Below, in pieces: positions 1 through 5,590 of a stretch of 17,958 bases of DNA. The DNA is from an uncultured Ruminococcus sp. GTDB taxonomy: Bacteria > Bacillota > Clostridia > Oscillospirales > Ruminococcaceae. The position numbers were made by a program, and so were the translations under genes. The notes beneath the pieces are model-generated. The model had not been told where the DNA came from, made no database searches, and worked only from the letters and a program-made list of their open reading frames with translations. The DNA is taken from contig URWK01000008.1 of assembly GCA_900551505.1 (NCBI GenBank), forward strand, positions 1-17,958, read 5' to 3'. Every line of letters starts with the position of its first letter. Position 1 is the first letter of the stretch.

Positions 1-188
1 CACGGGCGATTATTACAATTGTTCTTCTCAATTCACTTGATGATGACGATTACAACGCTCTTTATGACCATTTCAGCGATGACCTTAAGGTTGCCGCAAC
101 AAATGCAAGAGCCTTTAAGGGCAAGACAGTAAAGCCTGAAAAGGTTAAAAAGATTAAGACCAAGGCAAACACATTGTCCGACAAATGA
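1..188 (+). CDS. C-terminal fragment of an unrecognised protein
   Basis: The reading frame is open from position 3 to the TGA at 186-188, giving 61 residues of a protein whose start lies outside the window. The visible part begins with a hydrophobic stretch (IITIVLLNSL), has an acidic patch (DDDDY) and ends in a very basic, lysine-rich tail with alternating Lys/Val/Thr. Codon use (AAG, CTT, GTT) matches the ribosomal genes downstream, which supports real coding. I do not recognise the family. It is followed by a long hairpin at 203-236 and then by a new promoter, so it is probably not co-transcribed with rpmG by design. Confidence 0.6.
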   Translation, partial: RAIITIVLLNSLDDDDYNALYDHFSDDLKVAATNARAFKGKTVKPEKVKKIKTKANTLSDK

Positions 189-202
189 TTTATCTGTGAT
201 TA

Positions 203-236
203 CCGTAAGTTCCGTCAAATAAGGCGGAATTTACGG
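203..236 (+). terminator. 12-bp hairpin after the 5' partial gene
   Basis: Positions 203-214 pair with 225-236 over 12 bp, one of them a G-T wobble, around a ten-base loop. There is no U-tract afterwards, so it is not a textbook intrinsic terminator. It may stabilise the 3' end of the upstream mRNA or terminate weakly. The pairing is seen directly; the role is inferred. Confidence 0.45.
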
Positions 237-283
237 AATGCTGCAATAAATGCGTAATTTATGCAGAAAAATTCAAAAAAGGC

Positions 284-312
284 TTGACTAAAGCCTTGAT
301 ATATGGTAGAAT
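284..312 (+). promoter_or_regulatory. Sigma-A type promoter for rpmG-secE-nusG-rplKA
   Basis: The -35 box is TTGACT (284-289), followed by a 17-bp spacer and the -10 box TAGAAT (307-312). A TGG just before it makes an extended -10. Transcription would start near 319, giving a leader of about 77 nt before rpmG. The same TGGTAGAAT element recurs before rplJ (3578-3586). Confidence 0.85.
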
Positions 313-395
313 ATCCTTACCTCTGAAAGGGGCTTATTTTTTTGTGCCCTATTGAGGGAGGCTAAAATATTCCGAAAAAACCGGGAGGTGCCGTT

Positions 396-545
396 ATGAG
401 AGTAAAAATCACATTGGCCTGCACAGAGTGCAAACAGCGTAATTACAACACAATGAAGAACAAGAAAAACAGTCCTGACAGACTTGAAATGAACAAGTAC
501 TGCCGTTTCTGTAAGAAACACACTCTTCACAAGGAAACAAAATAA
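396..545 (+). CDS. rpmG: 50S ribosomal protein L33
   Basis: This 49-residue protein is the normal length for L33, a small protein of the large ribosomal subunit near the E site. It carries two CxxC pairs (Cys9/Cys12 and Cys36/Cys39), so it is the zinc-binding (C+) form. The central motif is YNTMKNKKN and the tail is basic. The start is fixed by GGGAGGTG at 383-390. It is the first gene of the secE-nusG-rplKA transcript, an arrangement common in Firmicutes (rpmG-secE-nusG). secE follows after 12 bases. C+ L33 genes in bacteria with several copies are often repressed by zinc-responsive regulators; no operator is visible here. Confidence 0.95.
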   Translation: MRVKITLACTECKQRNYNTMKNKKNSPDRLEMNKYCRFCKKHTLHKETK

Positions 546-557
546 TGGAGGTACAAA

Positions 558-815
558 ATGGCTGAGAAAAAGTCTGAAACCGCAAAGGCAACTGCTAAAA
601 AGCCTGATAAGAAGCCTAATGTTTTTAAAAGGCTTGCAAAGTACCTCGGCTCCTGTAAGGGTGAAATCAAAAAGATCACATGGCCGACTCCAAAGCAGAC
701 AACAAAGAACTTCGGTATTGTTATCGCTATGGTAGCCATCGTAGGCGTATTTATATTTGCTCTTGATCAGGGCTTGTACGCACTTGTGGGTCTTTTTATG
801 AACACAACCGCCTGA
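558..815 (+). CDS. secE: Preprotein translocase subunit SecE
   Basis: SecE is the small essential subunit that clamps SecY in the SecYEG protein-conducting channel of the cytoplasmic membrane. The 85-residue product has a basic, lysine-rich N-terminal region, then the conserved amphipathic segment GEIKKITWPT at about residues 35-44. A single transmembrane helix follows (about residues 53-72, IVIAMVAIVGVFIFAL). This is the short, one-helix form usual in Gram-positives. The start follows TGGAGGTACAAA, whose upstream base overlaps the rpmG stop region. It lies between rpmG and nusG, the classic neighbours. Confidence 0.95.
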   Translation: MAEKKSETAKATAKKPDKKPNVFKRLAKYLGSCKGEIKKITWPTPKQTTKNFGIVIAMVAIVGVFIFALDQGLYALVGLFMNTTA

Positions 816-859
816 TTCCTACCTGACATTACTTGATTTACGAAAGGGAGAAAGCTGTT

Positions 860-1387
860 ATGGCAGAATCAGAAGCAAAATGGTATGTTGTTCATACTTA
901 TTCAGGTTATGAAAACAAGGTCGCAACAGATCTTAAGACCACAGCCGAAAACAGAAATCTTCAGGATATGATTATTGATGTCAAGGTTCCTGTTGAGATT
1001 GTAACCGAAACAGTCGGTGACAAAACCAAAGAGGTTGAAAACAAGCTGTTTCCCGGCTATGTTTTTGTTAAGATGGTCTATACTGATGAAACCTGGTATG
1101 TTGTTCGCAACATCAGAGGTTGCACAGGATTTGTCGGACCGGGTTCAAAGCCTGTTCCGCTCACAGACGCGGAGGTTTACAGAATGGGTGTTGAAACACG
1201 AAGCGTTAAGCTTAACTATTCTGTCGGCGATTCAGTTCGCATTATAGACGGTCCGCTTGAGGATTTTGTCGGTGTCGTTGAAGAAATTGACGCCGATAAA
1301 GATTATGTCCGCGTAGTTGTTTCTATGTTCGGACGCGAAACGCCGGTTGAACTTGAGCTTGCTCAGGCTGAACCGATAGAAGATTAA
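860..1387 (+). CDS. nusG: Transcription termination/antitermination factor NusG
   Basis: NusG binds RNA polymerase and modulates pausing, Rho-dependent termination and transcription-translation coupling. The N-terminal NGN domain begins KWYVVHTYSGYE (residues 7-18) and contains LFPGYVFVKM. The C-terminal KOW domain starts near residue 120 (VRIIDGPLEDFVG) and includes the FGRETPVEL strand. The total of 175 residues is normal. I chose ATG 860 because AAGGGAG at 844-850 is well placed and the family begins close to this point; an earlier in-frame start at 833 would add nine unconserved residues. It follows secE and precedes the rplK leader. Confidence 0.95.
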   Translation: MAESEAKWYVVHTYSGYENKVATDLKTTAENRNLQDMIIDVKVPVEIVTETVGDKTKEVENKLFPGYVFVKMVYTDETWYVVRNIRGCTGFVGPGSKPVPLTDAEVYRMGVETRSVKLNYSVGDSVRIIDGPLEDFVGVVEEIDADKDYVRVVVSMFGRETPVELELAQAEPIED

Positions 1388-1400
1388 TCAAATAATAATC

Positions 1401-1418
1401 AGCCGATTGGCTTTTTAT
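1401..1418 (+). terminator. Weak terminator-like hairpin after nusG
   Basis: AGCC and GGCT (1401-1404 and 1409-1412) form a 4-bp stem with a GATT loop, followed by a T-rich run at 1412-1418. The stem is short, so it probably reduces rather than stops transcription into rplK. A second, 7-bp hairpin with a TAA loop follows at 1420-1436. Confidence 0.35.
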
Positions 1419-1436
1419 TGGGAGTGTAACGCTCCC

Positions 1437-1479
1437 TGTGGGAGGGACCCTACACAGTGGCGTCCCGCAATTTACCACG
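1437..1479 (+). promoter_or_regulatory. Putative L1-binding mRNA site upstream of rplK
   Basis: The leader folds into the L1-stalk pattern. An outer stem (1437-1441 with 1475-1479, GTGG/CCAC plus a T-G wobble) is followed by a left internal loop GA (1442-1443). Then come an inner stem GGGAC/GTCCC (1444-1448 with 1462-1466) and a longer right internal loop (1467-1474). In 23S rRNA the L1 site has the same order: GGUGG, GA, an inner helix beginning GG, a long A-rich loop, CCACC. L1 repressing its own operon by binding such a mimic is established in E. coli and in archaea. The assignment here is by resemblance. Confidence 0.65.
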
Positions 1480-1500
1480 AATTTTGGAGGTGCAAACACA

Positions 1501-1926
1501 ATGGCTCAGAAGGTTGTAGGCTTAATTAAGCTGCAGATTCCCGCCGGAAAGGCTACTCCGGCACCACCTGTTGGTCCGGCTCTCGGTCAGCACGGTGTAA
1601 ACATTGTTGCGTTCACAAAGGATTTTAATGAGCGTACAAAGAATGATATCGGTCTTATCATTCCGGTAGTTATTACTGTATATGCAGACCGTTCATTCAC
1701 TTTCATTACAAAGACTCCGCCTGCTGCGGTTCTTCTTAAGAAGGCTTGCGGTATCGACAGCGGTTCAGGCGTACCTAATAAGACAAAGGTAGCTCAGATC
1801 ACTCGTGAGCAGATCACAAAGATTGCAGAGCAGAAGATGCCTGACCTCAACGCAGGTTCACTTGATGCTGCTATCAGCATGATTTCCGGTACAGCAAGAA
1901 GCATGGGTATTACAGTAGTTGACTAA
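1501..1926 (+). CDS. rplK: 50S ribosomal protein L11
   Basis: L11 forms the stalk base with 23S helices 43-44 and is needed for factor-dependent GTPase activity and for RelA activation. The 141-residue product is full length. The N-terminal domain has the conserved proline-rich stretch IPAGKATPAPPVGPALGQ (about residues 13-30). The C-terminal rRNA-binding domain has TKTPPAAVLLKKA and ends with GTARSMGITV. The start at 1501 is supported by TTTTGGAGGTG (1483-1491); a longer in-frame reading from 1438 runs through the leader structure and is not credible. It is followed by a putative L1 site and rplA. Confidence 0.97.
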   Translation: MAQKVVGLIKLQIPAGKATPAPPVGPALGQHGVNIVAFTKDFNERTKNDIGLIIPVVITVYADRSFTFITKTPPAAVLLKKACGIDSGSGVPNKTKVAQITREQITKIAEQKMPDLNAGSLDAAISMISGTARSMGITVVD

Positions 1927-1934
1927 TTATTTCC

Positions 1935-1964
1935 GGGTGGGAGGATAATTCCGATTGACCACCT
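1935..1964 (+). promoter_or_regulatory. Putative L1-binding mRNA site between rplK and rplA
   Basis: The 5' strand GGTGG (1936-1940) pairs with CCACC (1959-1963), flanked by a G-T wobble (1935/1964). Inside are a GA left loop (1941-1942), a short inner helix GGA/TCC (1943-1945 with 1950-1952) with a four-base loop, and a six-base right loop GATTGA (1953-1958). The GGTGG-GA-GG...CC-loop-CCACC order is that of the L1 site in 23S rRNA. It ends seven bases before the rplA Shine-Dalgarno (1971-1976), well placed for translational repression. Confidence 0.75.
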
Positions 1965-1982
1965 AACAATGGAGGAAGACTG

Positions 1983-2678
1983 ATGAAACACGGTAAGAAA
2001 TATGTTGACGCTGCTAAGCTCGTTGACAGAACTAAATTATATGATACAAACGAGGCACTTGACACAGTTATCAAGACTGCAGTTGCTAAGTTTGACGAAA
2101 CAGTTGAGCTTCATGTAAAGCTCGGCGTTGACAGCCGTCATGCTGACCAGCAGGTTAGAGGTGCGGTTGTTCTTCCTAACGGTACAGGTAAAAAGGTTAG
2201 AGTTCTTGCAATTTGTAAGGGCGCTAACGAAGAGCTTGCCAAGGAAGCAGGTGCTGACTTTGTCGGTGCTGAGGATATGACTCAGAAGATTCAGCAGGAG
2301 AACTGGATGGACTTTGATGTTCTTATTACAACTCCCGATTGCATGGGTCTTGTAGGTCGTCTTGGTAGAATCCTCGGTCCCCGCGGTCTTATGCCAAACC
2401 CAAAGGCAGGTACTGTAACTCCTGACATTGCCAAGGCTGTTAAAGAAGCTAAGGCAGGTAAGATTGAATACCGTCTTGACAAGACAAACATCATTCACTG
2501 CCCTATCGGTAAGGCTTCTTTCGGTGCTGAAAAGCTCAACGAAAACTTCACAACTCTCCTCGAAGCTATCGCAAAGGCTAAGCCGGCTTCAACAAAGGGT
2601 ACTTACATCAAGTCATGTGTTGTTTCTTCAACAATGGGCGTTGGTGTTCCGGTTCTCACAAACAAATTCAACGGTTAA
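1983..2678 (+). CDS. rplA: 50S ribosomal protein L1
   Basis: L1 binds the mobile L1 stalk of 23S rRNA and helps release the E-site tRNA. In many bacteria it also represses its own mRNA. The 231-residue length is standard. Domain I begins HGKKYVDAAKLVD; the signature of domain II is seen in LGRILGPRGLMPNPKAGTVT (about residues 127-146). The tail has STMGVGVPV. The start follows GGAGGAAG (1971-1978). A strong terminator at 2703-2728 ends the rpmG-to-rplA transcript. The upstream site at 1935-1964 suggests direct autoregulation by its own product. Confidence 0.97.
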   Translation: MKHGKKYVDAAKLVDRTKLYDTNEALDTVIKTAVAKFDETVELHVKLGVDSRHADQQVRGAVVLPNGTGKKVRVLAICKGANEELAKEAGADFVGAEDMTQKIQQENWMDFDVLITTPDCMGLVGRLGRILGPRGLMPNPKAGTVTPDIAKAVKEAKAGKIEYRLDKTNIIHCPIGKASFGAEKLNENFTTLLEAIAKAKPASTKGTYIKSCVVSSTMGVGVPVLTNKFNG

Positions 2679-2702
2679 TTATAACTTATAATAAGCTGTA
2701 AC

Positions 2703-2728
2703 GGCAAGGGTTTATCCCTTGCCTTTTT
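2703..2728 (+). terminator. Intrinsic terminator after rplA
   Basis: GGCAAGGG (2703-2710) pairs with CCCTTGCC (2716-2723) around a five-base loop, followed by five Ts (2724-2728). It lies 24 bases after the rplA stop and 20 bases before the methyltransferase start. Confidence 0.9.
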
Positions 2729-2747
2729 CAGTATAGAAAGGATTATC

Positions 2748-3551
2748 ATGTATATTTGTCCTGTATGCAAAAAAGCTCTTGAACTCAAAAATAACTCTTT
2801 CGTATGCGAAAATAACCATTGTTTCGATATCGCAAGACAAGGATATGTGAACTTGCTCACAACCGTGGGGCATAACCCAAAAAATGCAGGCGACAATAAA
2901 AATATGGTCACTGCAAGAACAAAATTTCTCGAAAAGGACTATTATAAGCCTCTCGCCCTTAAACTTTCGGAAATTATCGGCGGAAGTCACACAGTTATTG
3001 ACAGCGGTTGCGGTGAAGGTTACTATACTACTCTTTGTGCGAAGAATAACCCGGACACTCAATTTTTCGGAATAGACATCGCCAAATCCGCAATATCTCA
3101 TGCAGGTTCTGTTTCAAGGAGTATTCCCAATGTGAAATTTGCAGTCGCATCATCTTTTGAACTGCCGTTTCCGTCAGAATTCGCCGATACAGTGGTTTCG
3201 GTTTTCGCACCCGTCACAAACAACGAATATTCAAGAGTTCTCAAAAGCAACGGTTCGCTTATTGTGGTTTCGCCAAATCCGAAACACCTTTTTGAACTTA
3301 AATCCGTGCTTTATGAAAAGCCTTATCTTAACAAATCAAACAATTATGACTTAACTGATTTTTCACTTTCAGAATCCTGCAATGTAACTTTCACAGCCGA
3401 TATTCAGAACAATGAAGATATTTTCAATTTGTTTCTTATGACACCTTATTGTTACAAAACTTCCGCTTCTGCCACGGAGAAACTCCGCAATATCCCCTCT
3501 CTTTCAATCACCTGCGACTTTTCAGTTCAGATTTTCAAGAAAAATTTCTGA
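2748..3551 (+). CDS. 23S rRNA (guanine-N1)-methyltransferase, RlmA family
   Basis: Members of this family use S-adenosylmethionine to methylate N1 of a guanine in the helix 35 loop of 23S rRNA (G745 for RlmA(I), G748 for RlmA(II)/TlrB). The N-terminal zinc finger is visible as Cys4, Cys7, Cys20 and His24. It is followed by FDIARQGYVNLL, very close to the E. coli RlmA sequence as I recall it. The SAM-binding motif I is VIDSGCGEGYYT (83-94), then FFGIDIAKSAI as motif II. The 267-residue length fits. AAAGGA sets the ATG at 2748. Gram-positive members more often target G748, which can matter for tylosin-type macrolides, but the target cannot be told from sequence alone. It sits unusually between rplA and rplJ, just behind the rplA terminator. 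Confidence 0.88.
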   Translation: MYICPVCKKALELKNNSFVCENNHCFDIARQGYVNLLTTVGHNPKNAGDNKNMVTARTKFLEKDYYKPLALKLSEIIGGSHTVIDSGCGEGYYTTLCAKNNPDTQFFGIDIAKSAISHAGSVSRSIPNVKFAVASSFELPFPSEFADTVVSVFAPVTNNEYSRVLKSNGSLIVVSPNPKHLFELKSVLYEKPYLNKSNNYDLTDFSLSESCNVTFTADIQNNEDIFNLFLMTPYCYKTSASATEKLRNIPSLSITCDFSVQIFKKNF

Positions 3552-3557
3552 AATCCC

Positions 3558-3586
3558 TTGACAAACTCTTTTTTTTGTGGTAGAAT
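3558..3586 (+). promoter_or_regulatory. Sigma-A type promoter for rplJ-rplL
   Basis: A perfect TTGACA (3558-3563), a 17-bp spacer, an extended TGG and TAGAAT (3581-3586). Its -35 begins six bases past the methyltransferase stop. It gives rplJL a transcript independent of rplKA, starting near 3593, just at the base of the L10 leader. Confidence 0.92.
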
Positions 3587-3597
3587 AAAAAAGCTGT

Positions 3598-3718
3598 AAA
3601 TCGTATTTCTAAAGACAGTCGGCATCAGTAAGTCCGACCGAGGAACTACAATATTATTTGTCAAGTCTTTGTTATGTCTTTTCCTGCGTTTGCGGAAAGG
3701 GCTTTTTTAATACGATTT
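3598..3718 (+). ncRNA. L10 leader (ribosomal protein autoregulatory RNA)
   Basis: The rplJ leader shows a hairpin GTCGG/CCGAC (3618-3622 with 3634-3638) followed by CCGAGGAAC. A closing helix AAAGAC/GTCTTT lies at 3611-3616 and 3665-3670. This is the arrangement of the Firmicutes L10 leader, to which the L10(L12)n complex binds. An attenuator hairpin (3676-3702) follows. A further perfect 10-bp helix (3598-3607 with 3709-3718) closes the whole region. When L10-L12 is in excess, binding should favour the attenuator and reduce rplJL expression. The family mechanism is known; the specific fold here is read by eye. Confidence 0.82.
3676..3708 (+). terminator. Attenuator terminator in the L10 leader
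   Basis: A 9-bp stem (3676-3684 with 3694-3702, including three G-T pairs) with a nine-base loop is followed by six Ts (3703-3708). It lies upstream of the rplJ start in the same leader, so it acts as an attenuator rather than as an end-of-operon terminator. Confidence 0.8.
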
Positions 3719-3757
3719 TCACCCTATTTTTTATAAAATTATCGGAGGTGAAATATT

Positions 3758-4267
3758 ATGCCAAGTGCATCAATTCTCGAAACAAAAAAGGCTAAGGTTG
3801 AACAGCTTACCGAACTCCTCAAGGGTTCAGTTTCAGGCGTTCTCGTTGACTATAAGGGTATCACTGTTGAAGATGACACCAAGCTCAGAAAGGAACTCCG
3901 TGAAGCAGGCGTTAAATATTCCGTAGAAAAGAATACTATGCTCCGTTTCGCTCTCAAGAATGCAGGTATCGAAGGTCTTGAAGACGTTCTCGAAGGTACT
4001 ACAGCTATTGCAGTTTCTGACAGCGACCAGACAGCTCCTGCAAGAATTCTCGGTGCTTACGCTGAAAAATCAGAAACTTTCAATCTTAAAGCCGGTTTCG
4101 TTGAAGGCGTTGTTTATGACGAAGAAGGCGTTAAGGCTCTTTCAAAGATTCCTTCAAAGGACGTTCTTCTTGCACAGCTCGTTGGTTCTCTCCAGGGACC
4201 TCTCCAGAAGCTTGCTGCAACTCTTCAGGCTCTCGCAGACAAGAAGGAAAGCGAAGATGTCGCTTAA
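3758..4267 (+). CDS. rplJ: 50S ribosomal protein L10
   Basis: L10 anchors the L7/L12 dimers on the stalk of the large subunit, and the L10-L12 complex represses its own mRNA. The 169-residue length is normal. The N-terminal rRNA-binding domain includes VSGVLVDYKGITV (about residues 25-37), LRKELREAGVKYSVEKNTM and the GTTAIAVS strand. The C-terminal helix, about residues 135-165 (LAQLVGSLQGPLQKLAATLQAL), is the L12 dimer-binding arm. The start follows TCGGAGGTG (3744-3751). It is the first gene after the L10 leader and is followed 73 bases later by rplL. Confidence 0.97.
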   Translation: MPSASILETKKAKVEQLTELLKGSVSGVLVDYKGITVEDDTKLRKELREAGVKYSVEKNTMLRFALKNAGIEGLEDVLEGTTAIAVSDSDQTAPARILGAYAEKSETFNLKAGFVEGVVYDEEGVKALSKIPSKDVLLAQLVGSLQGPLQKLAATLQALADKKESEDVA

Positions 4268-4286
4268 TTTCTGAAATTTCGTTCGT

Positions 4287-4300
4287 TGCCTGAAAAGGCA
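4287..4300 (+). other. GAAA-loop hairpin between rplJ and rplL
   Basis: TGCCT and AGGCA form a 5-bp stem capped by GAAA, in the 73-base gap between rplJ and rplL. Such gaps can hold processing sites that help make L12 in excess of L10. There is no T-run, so it is not a terminator. A TATAAT lies at 4315-4320 but lacks a matching -35. Confidence 0.3.
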
Positions 4301-4340
4301 TATTCTAACAATATTATAATTTGAAAAGGAGATTTTAATC

Positions 4341-4706
4341 ATGGCTTCAGAAAAGATTACAAACTTTATTGAAGAACTCAAGACACTCTCAGTTCTTGAA
4401 CTCAAGGAACTTATTGATACAATTCAGGAAGAATTCGGCGTAACAGCTGTTATGTCTGCAGGCCCTGCAGTAGCTGCTGCTGATACAGCTGCTGAAAAGA
4501 CAGAATTTGACGTTGTTCTCACAGGCTTTGAAAACAAGATGGGCGTTATCAAGGTTGTTAAGGAAATCCTCGGTCTCGGACTCAAGGAATCTAAGGAATT
4601 CGTTGAAGGTGCTCCTAAGACTGTTAAGGAAGGCGTTTCTAAGGAAGAAGCTGAAGAAATCAAGGCTAAGCTCGAAGCTGCTTCAGCTACAGTTGAAATC
4701 AAGTAA
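4341..4706 (+). CDS. rplL: 50S ribosomal protein L7/L12
   Basis: L7/L12 is the multi-copy stalk protein that recruits translation GTPases. The 121-residue product has the N-terminal dimerisation domain (LSVLELKELIDTIQEEFGV, about residues 15-33). An Ala-rich hinge (about residues 38-51) follows. The C-terminal factor-binding domain is EFDVVLTGFENKMGVIKVVKEI followed by LGLKESKEFVEGAPKTVKEG. AAAAGGAG sets the start. A strong UUCG-loop terminator follows at 4743-4770, closing the rplJL transcript. Confidence 0.97.
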   Translation: MASEKITNFIEELKTLSVLELKELIDTIQEEFGVTAVMSAGPAVAAADTAAEKTEFDVVLTGFENKMGVIKVVKEILGLGLKESKEFVEGAPKTVKEGVSKEEAEEIKAKLEAASATVEIK

Positions 4707-4742
4707 TTTCAATCTTTCCGGACATACTAATAAAGATTTTAC

Positions 4743-4770
4743 AAGGGATAGATTCGTCTATCCCTTTTTT
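4743..4770 (+). terminator. Intrinsic terminator after rplL (TTCG loop)
   Basis: Positions 4743-4752 pair with 4757-4766 over 10 bp, closed by the stable TTCG loop; the run of Ts spans 4765-4770. It is five bases from the end of the convergent BofA-family gene and may also act for that strand, although the T-run on that side is weak. Confidence 0.93.
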
Positions 4771-4775
4771 ATTTG

Positions 4776-5030
4776 TCAGCAAATCCACGAAAGTATAAAC
4801 AACATCACCACCCCGGGAAATCCTAAAATCATTGAAACTGATGAATTGAAAAAATTAACGGGCGGTGTGAAACCAGCTATACCTCCGAACTTGTTGGCAA
4901 GCAACAGAAATCCTATGCCTGCAAGCATTGAAAAAAGTGCCGACAAAACAGGATATTTCCTTTTTGAATGGAAAATCACCATAACAAGTCCCGATAAAAT
5001 CCATACCGCATAAAATATTATATTCTGCAT
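4776..5030 (-). CDS. BofA-family (pro-sigma-K processing inhibitor-like) membrane protein
   Basis: In Bacillus, BofA sits in the outer forespore membrane with SpoIVFA and inhibits the SpoIVFB protease that activates pro-sigma-K. This 84-residue protein has the BofA family length and layout. A first hydrophobic helix (about 3-20) is followed by a short basic loop (HSKRKYP) and a second helix (about 29-46). The C-terminal motif PVNFFNSSVSMILGFPGVVM resembles the BofA N/S...GxPG segment. AGGAG overlaps the stop codon of the preceding gene, and the two genes are 11 bases apart, so they are probably translationally coupled. BofA-family proteins also occur where sigma-K control is unproven; function here is by family only. 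Confidence 0.78.
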   Translation of the reverse strand: MQNIIFYAVWILSGLVMVIFHSKRKYPVLSALFSMLAGIGFLLLANKFGGIAGFTPPVNFFNSSVSMILGFPGVVMLFILSWIC

Positions 5031-5041
5031 TTTTTTCTCTC

Positions 5042-5575
5042 CTAAATCAACAAGTATCCTAATGCCACAAGTAATTTCATATCCGCCCCGTCTTTCGCAA
5101 GTATTATAATCAGTGCAACAATTATCAGGGCTTCACTGTCAATCTTGCCTTTAAGGCTCGGGAAAATCTTTTCCGCTATCCTCTCAATCACTCCGTTATT
5201 AATCATATTGTTCACCGGTTCTTCTTTTACTGCATTTCTGGTATCTTCCGTATTTTCTTCAGCCGCTTTTTTCTGTCTGTAAGTATGACTTTTAAAGCGG
5301 TTTACTTTATATCTGCCTGTTTCCTGCTCAGGCTGTTCAGGTTCGGGGATTTCGGGTTCTGACTGCTTAATCTCAATCACCTGTTCAGGCTGTTCAACCT
5401 CCTCTTGTTCAGGTTCTGGCTGTTCAATCTGCGGTTGTTCAGGTTCTGCCAACGGTCTTTGTACAGACTGTGGCGTATTCTGTATGTATGTCTGAGAACG
5501 TCTGTGCATCTCATTGACACGCCTTATAGCTTCCTGTCGCATAGCGTCAATTTCTGACCTGCTGTAATCCGCCAT
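5042..5575 (-). CDS. Uncharacterised P/E/Q-rich protein with hydrophobic C-terminus
   Basis: I do not recognise a named family. The 177 residues fall into three parts. The N-terminal helix is charged (residues 5-28, SRSEIDAMRQEAIRRVNEMH). A low-complexity linker (about 43-86) is built of PEQ/EQPE units. A C-terminal segment contains a strongly hydrophobic helix (about 148-160, EALIIVALIIILA), then KDGADMKLLVALGYLL to the end. The hydrophobic end looks like a membrane anchor or a hydrophobic packing helix. AAAGGAG lies nine bases before the ATG and overlaps the stop of the upstream gene. The linkage with a BofA-family gene suggests a cell-envelope or sporulation role, but this is inference only. 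Confidence 0.85.
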   Translation of the reverse strand: MADYSRSEIDAMRQEAIRRVNEMHRRSQTYIQNTPQSVQRPLAEPEQPQIEQPEPEQEEVEQPEQVIEIKQSEPEIPEPEQPEQETGRYKVNRFKSHTYRQKKAAEENTEDTRNAVKEEPVNNMINNGVIERIAEKIFPSLKGKIDSEALIIVALIIILAKDGADMKLLVALGYLLI

Positions 5576-5590
5576 TTTTTGCTCGCTCCT

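Noticed and set aside
2037..2498. Long minus-strand frame opposite rplA
   Set aside because: It is cysteine- and asparagine-rich with no ribosome binding site, and rplA on the other strand is unambiguous; a shadow of biased codon use.
4315..4320. TATAAT before rplL as a possible extra promoter
   Set aside because: The -35 position (4292-4297) is GAAAAG and there is no extended -10; extra L12 is more simply explained by translation or processing.
5310..5455. Tandem-repeat-like DNA encoding the PEQ stretch
   Set aside because: The units vary in sequence and length, so it is a low-complexity protein linker, not a CRISPR array or a clean tandem repeat.
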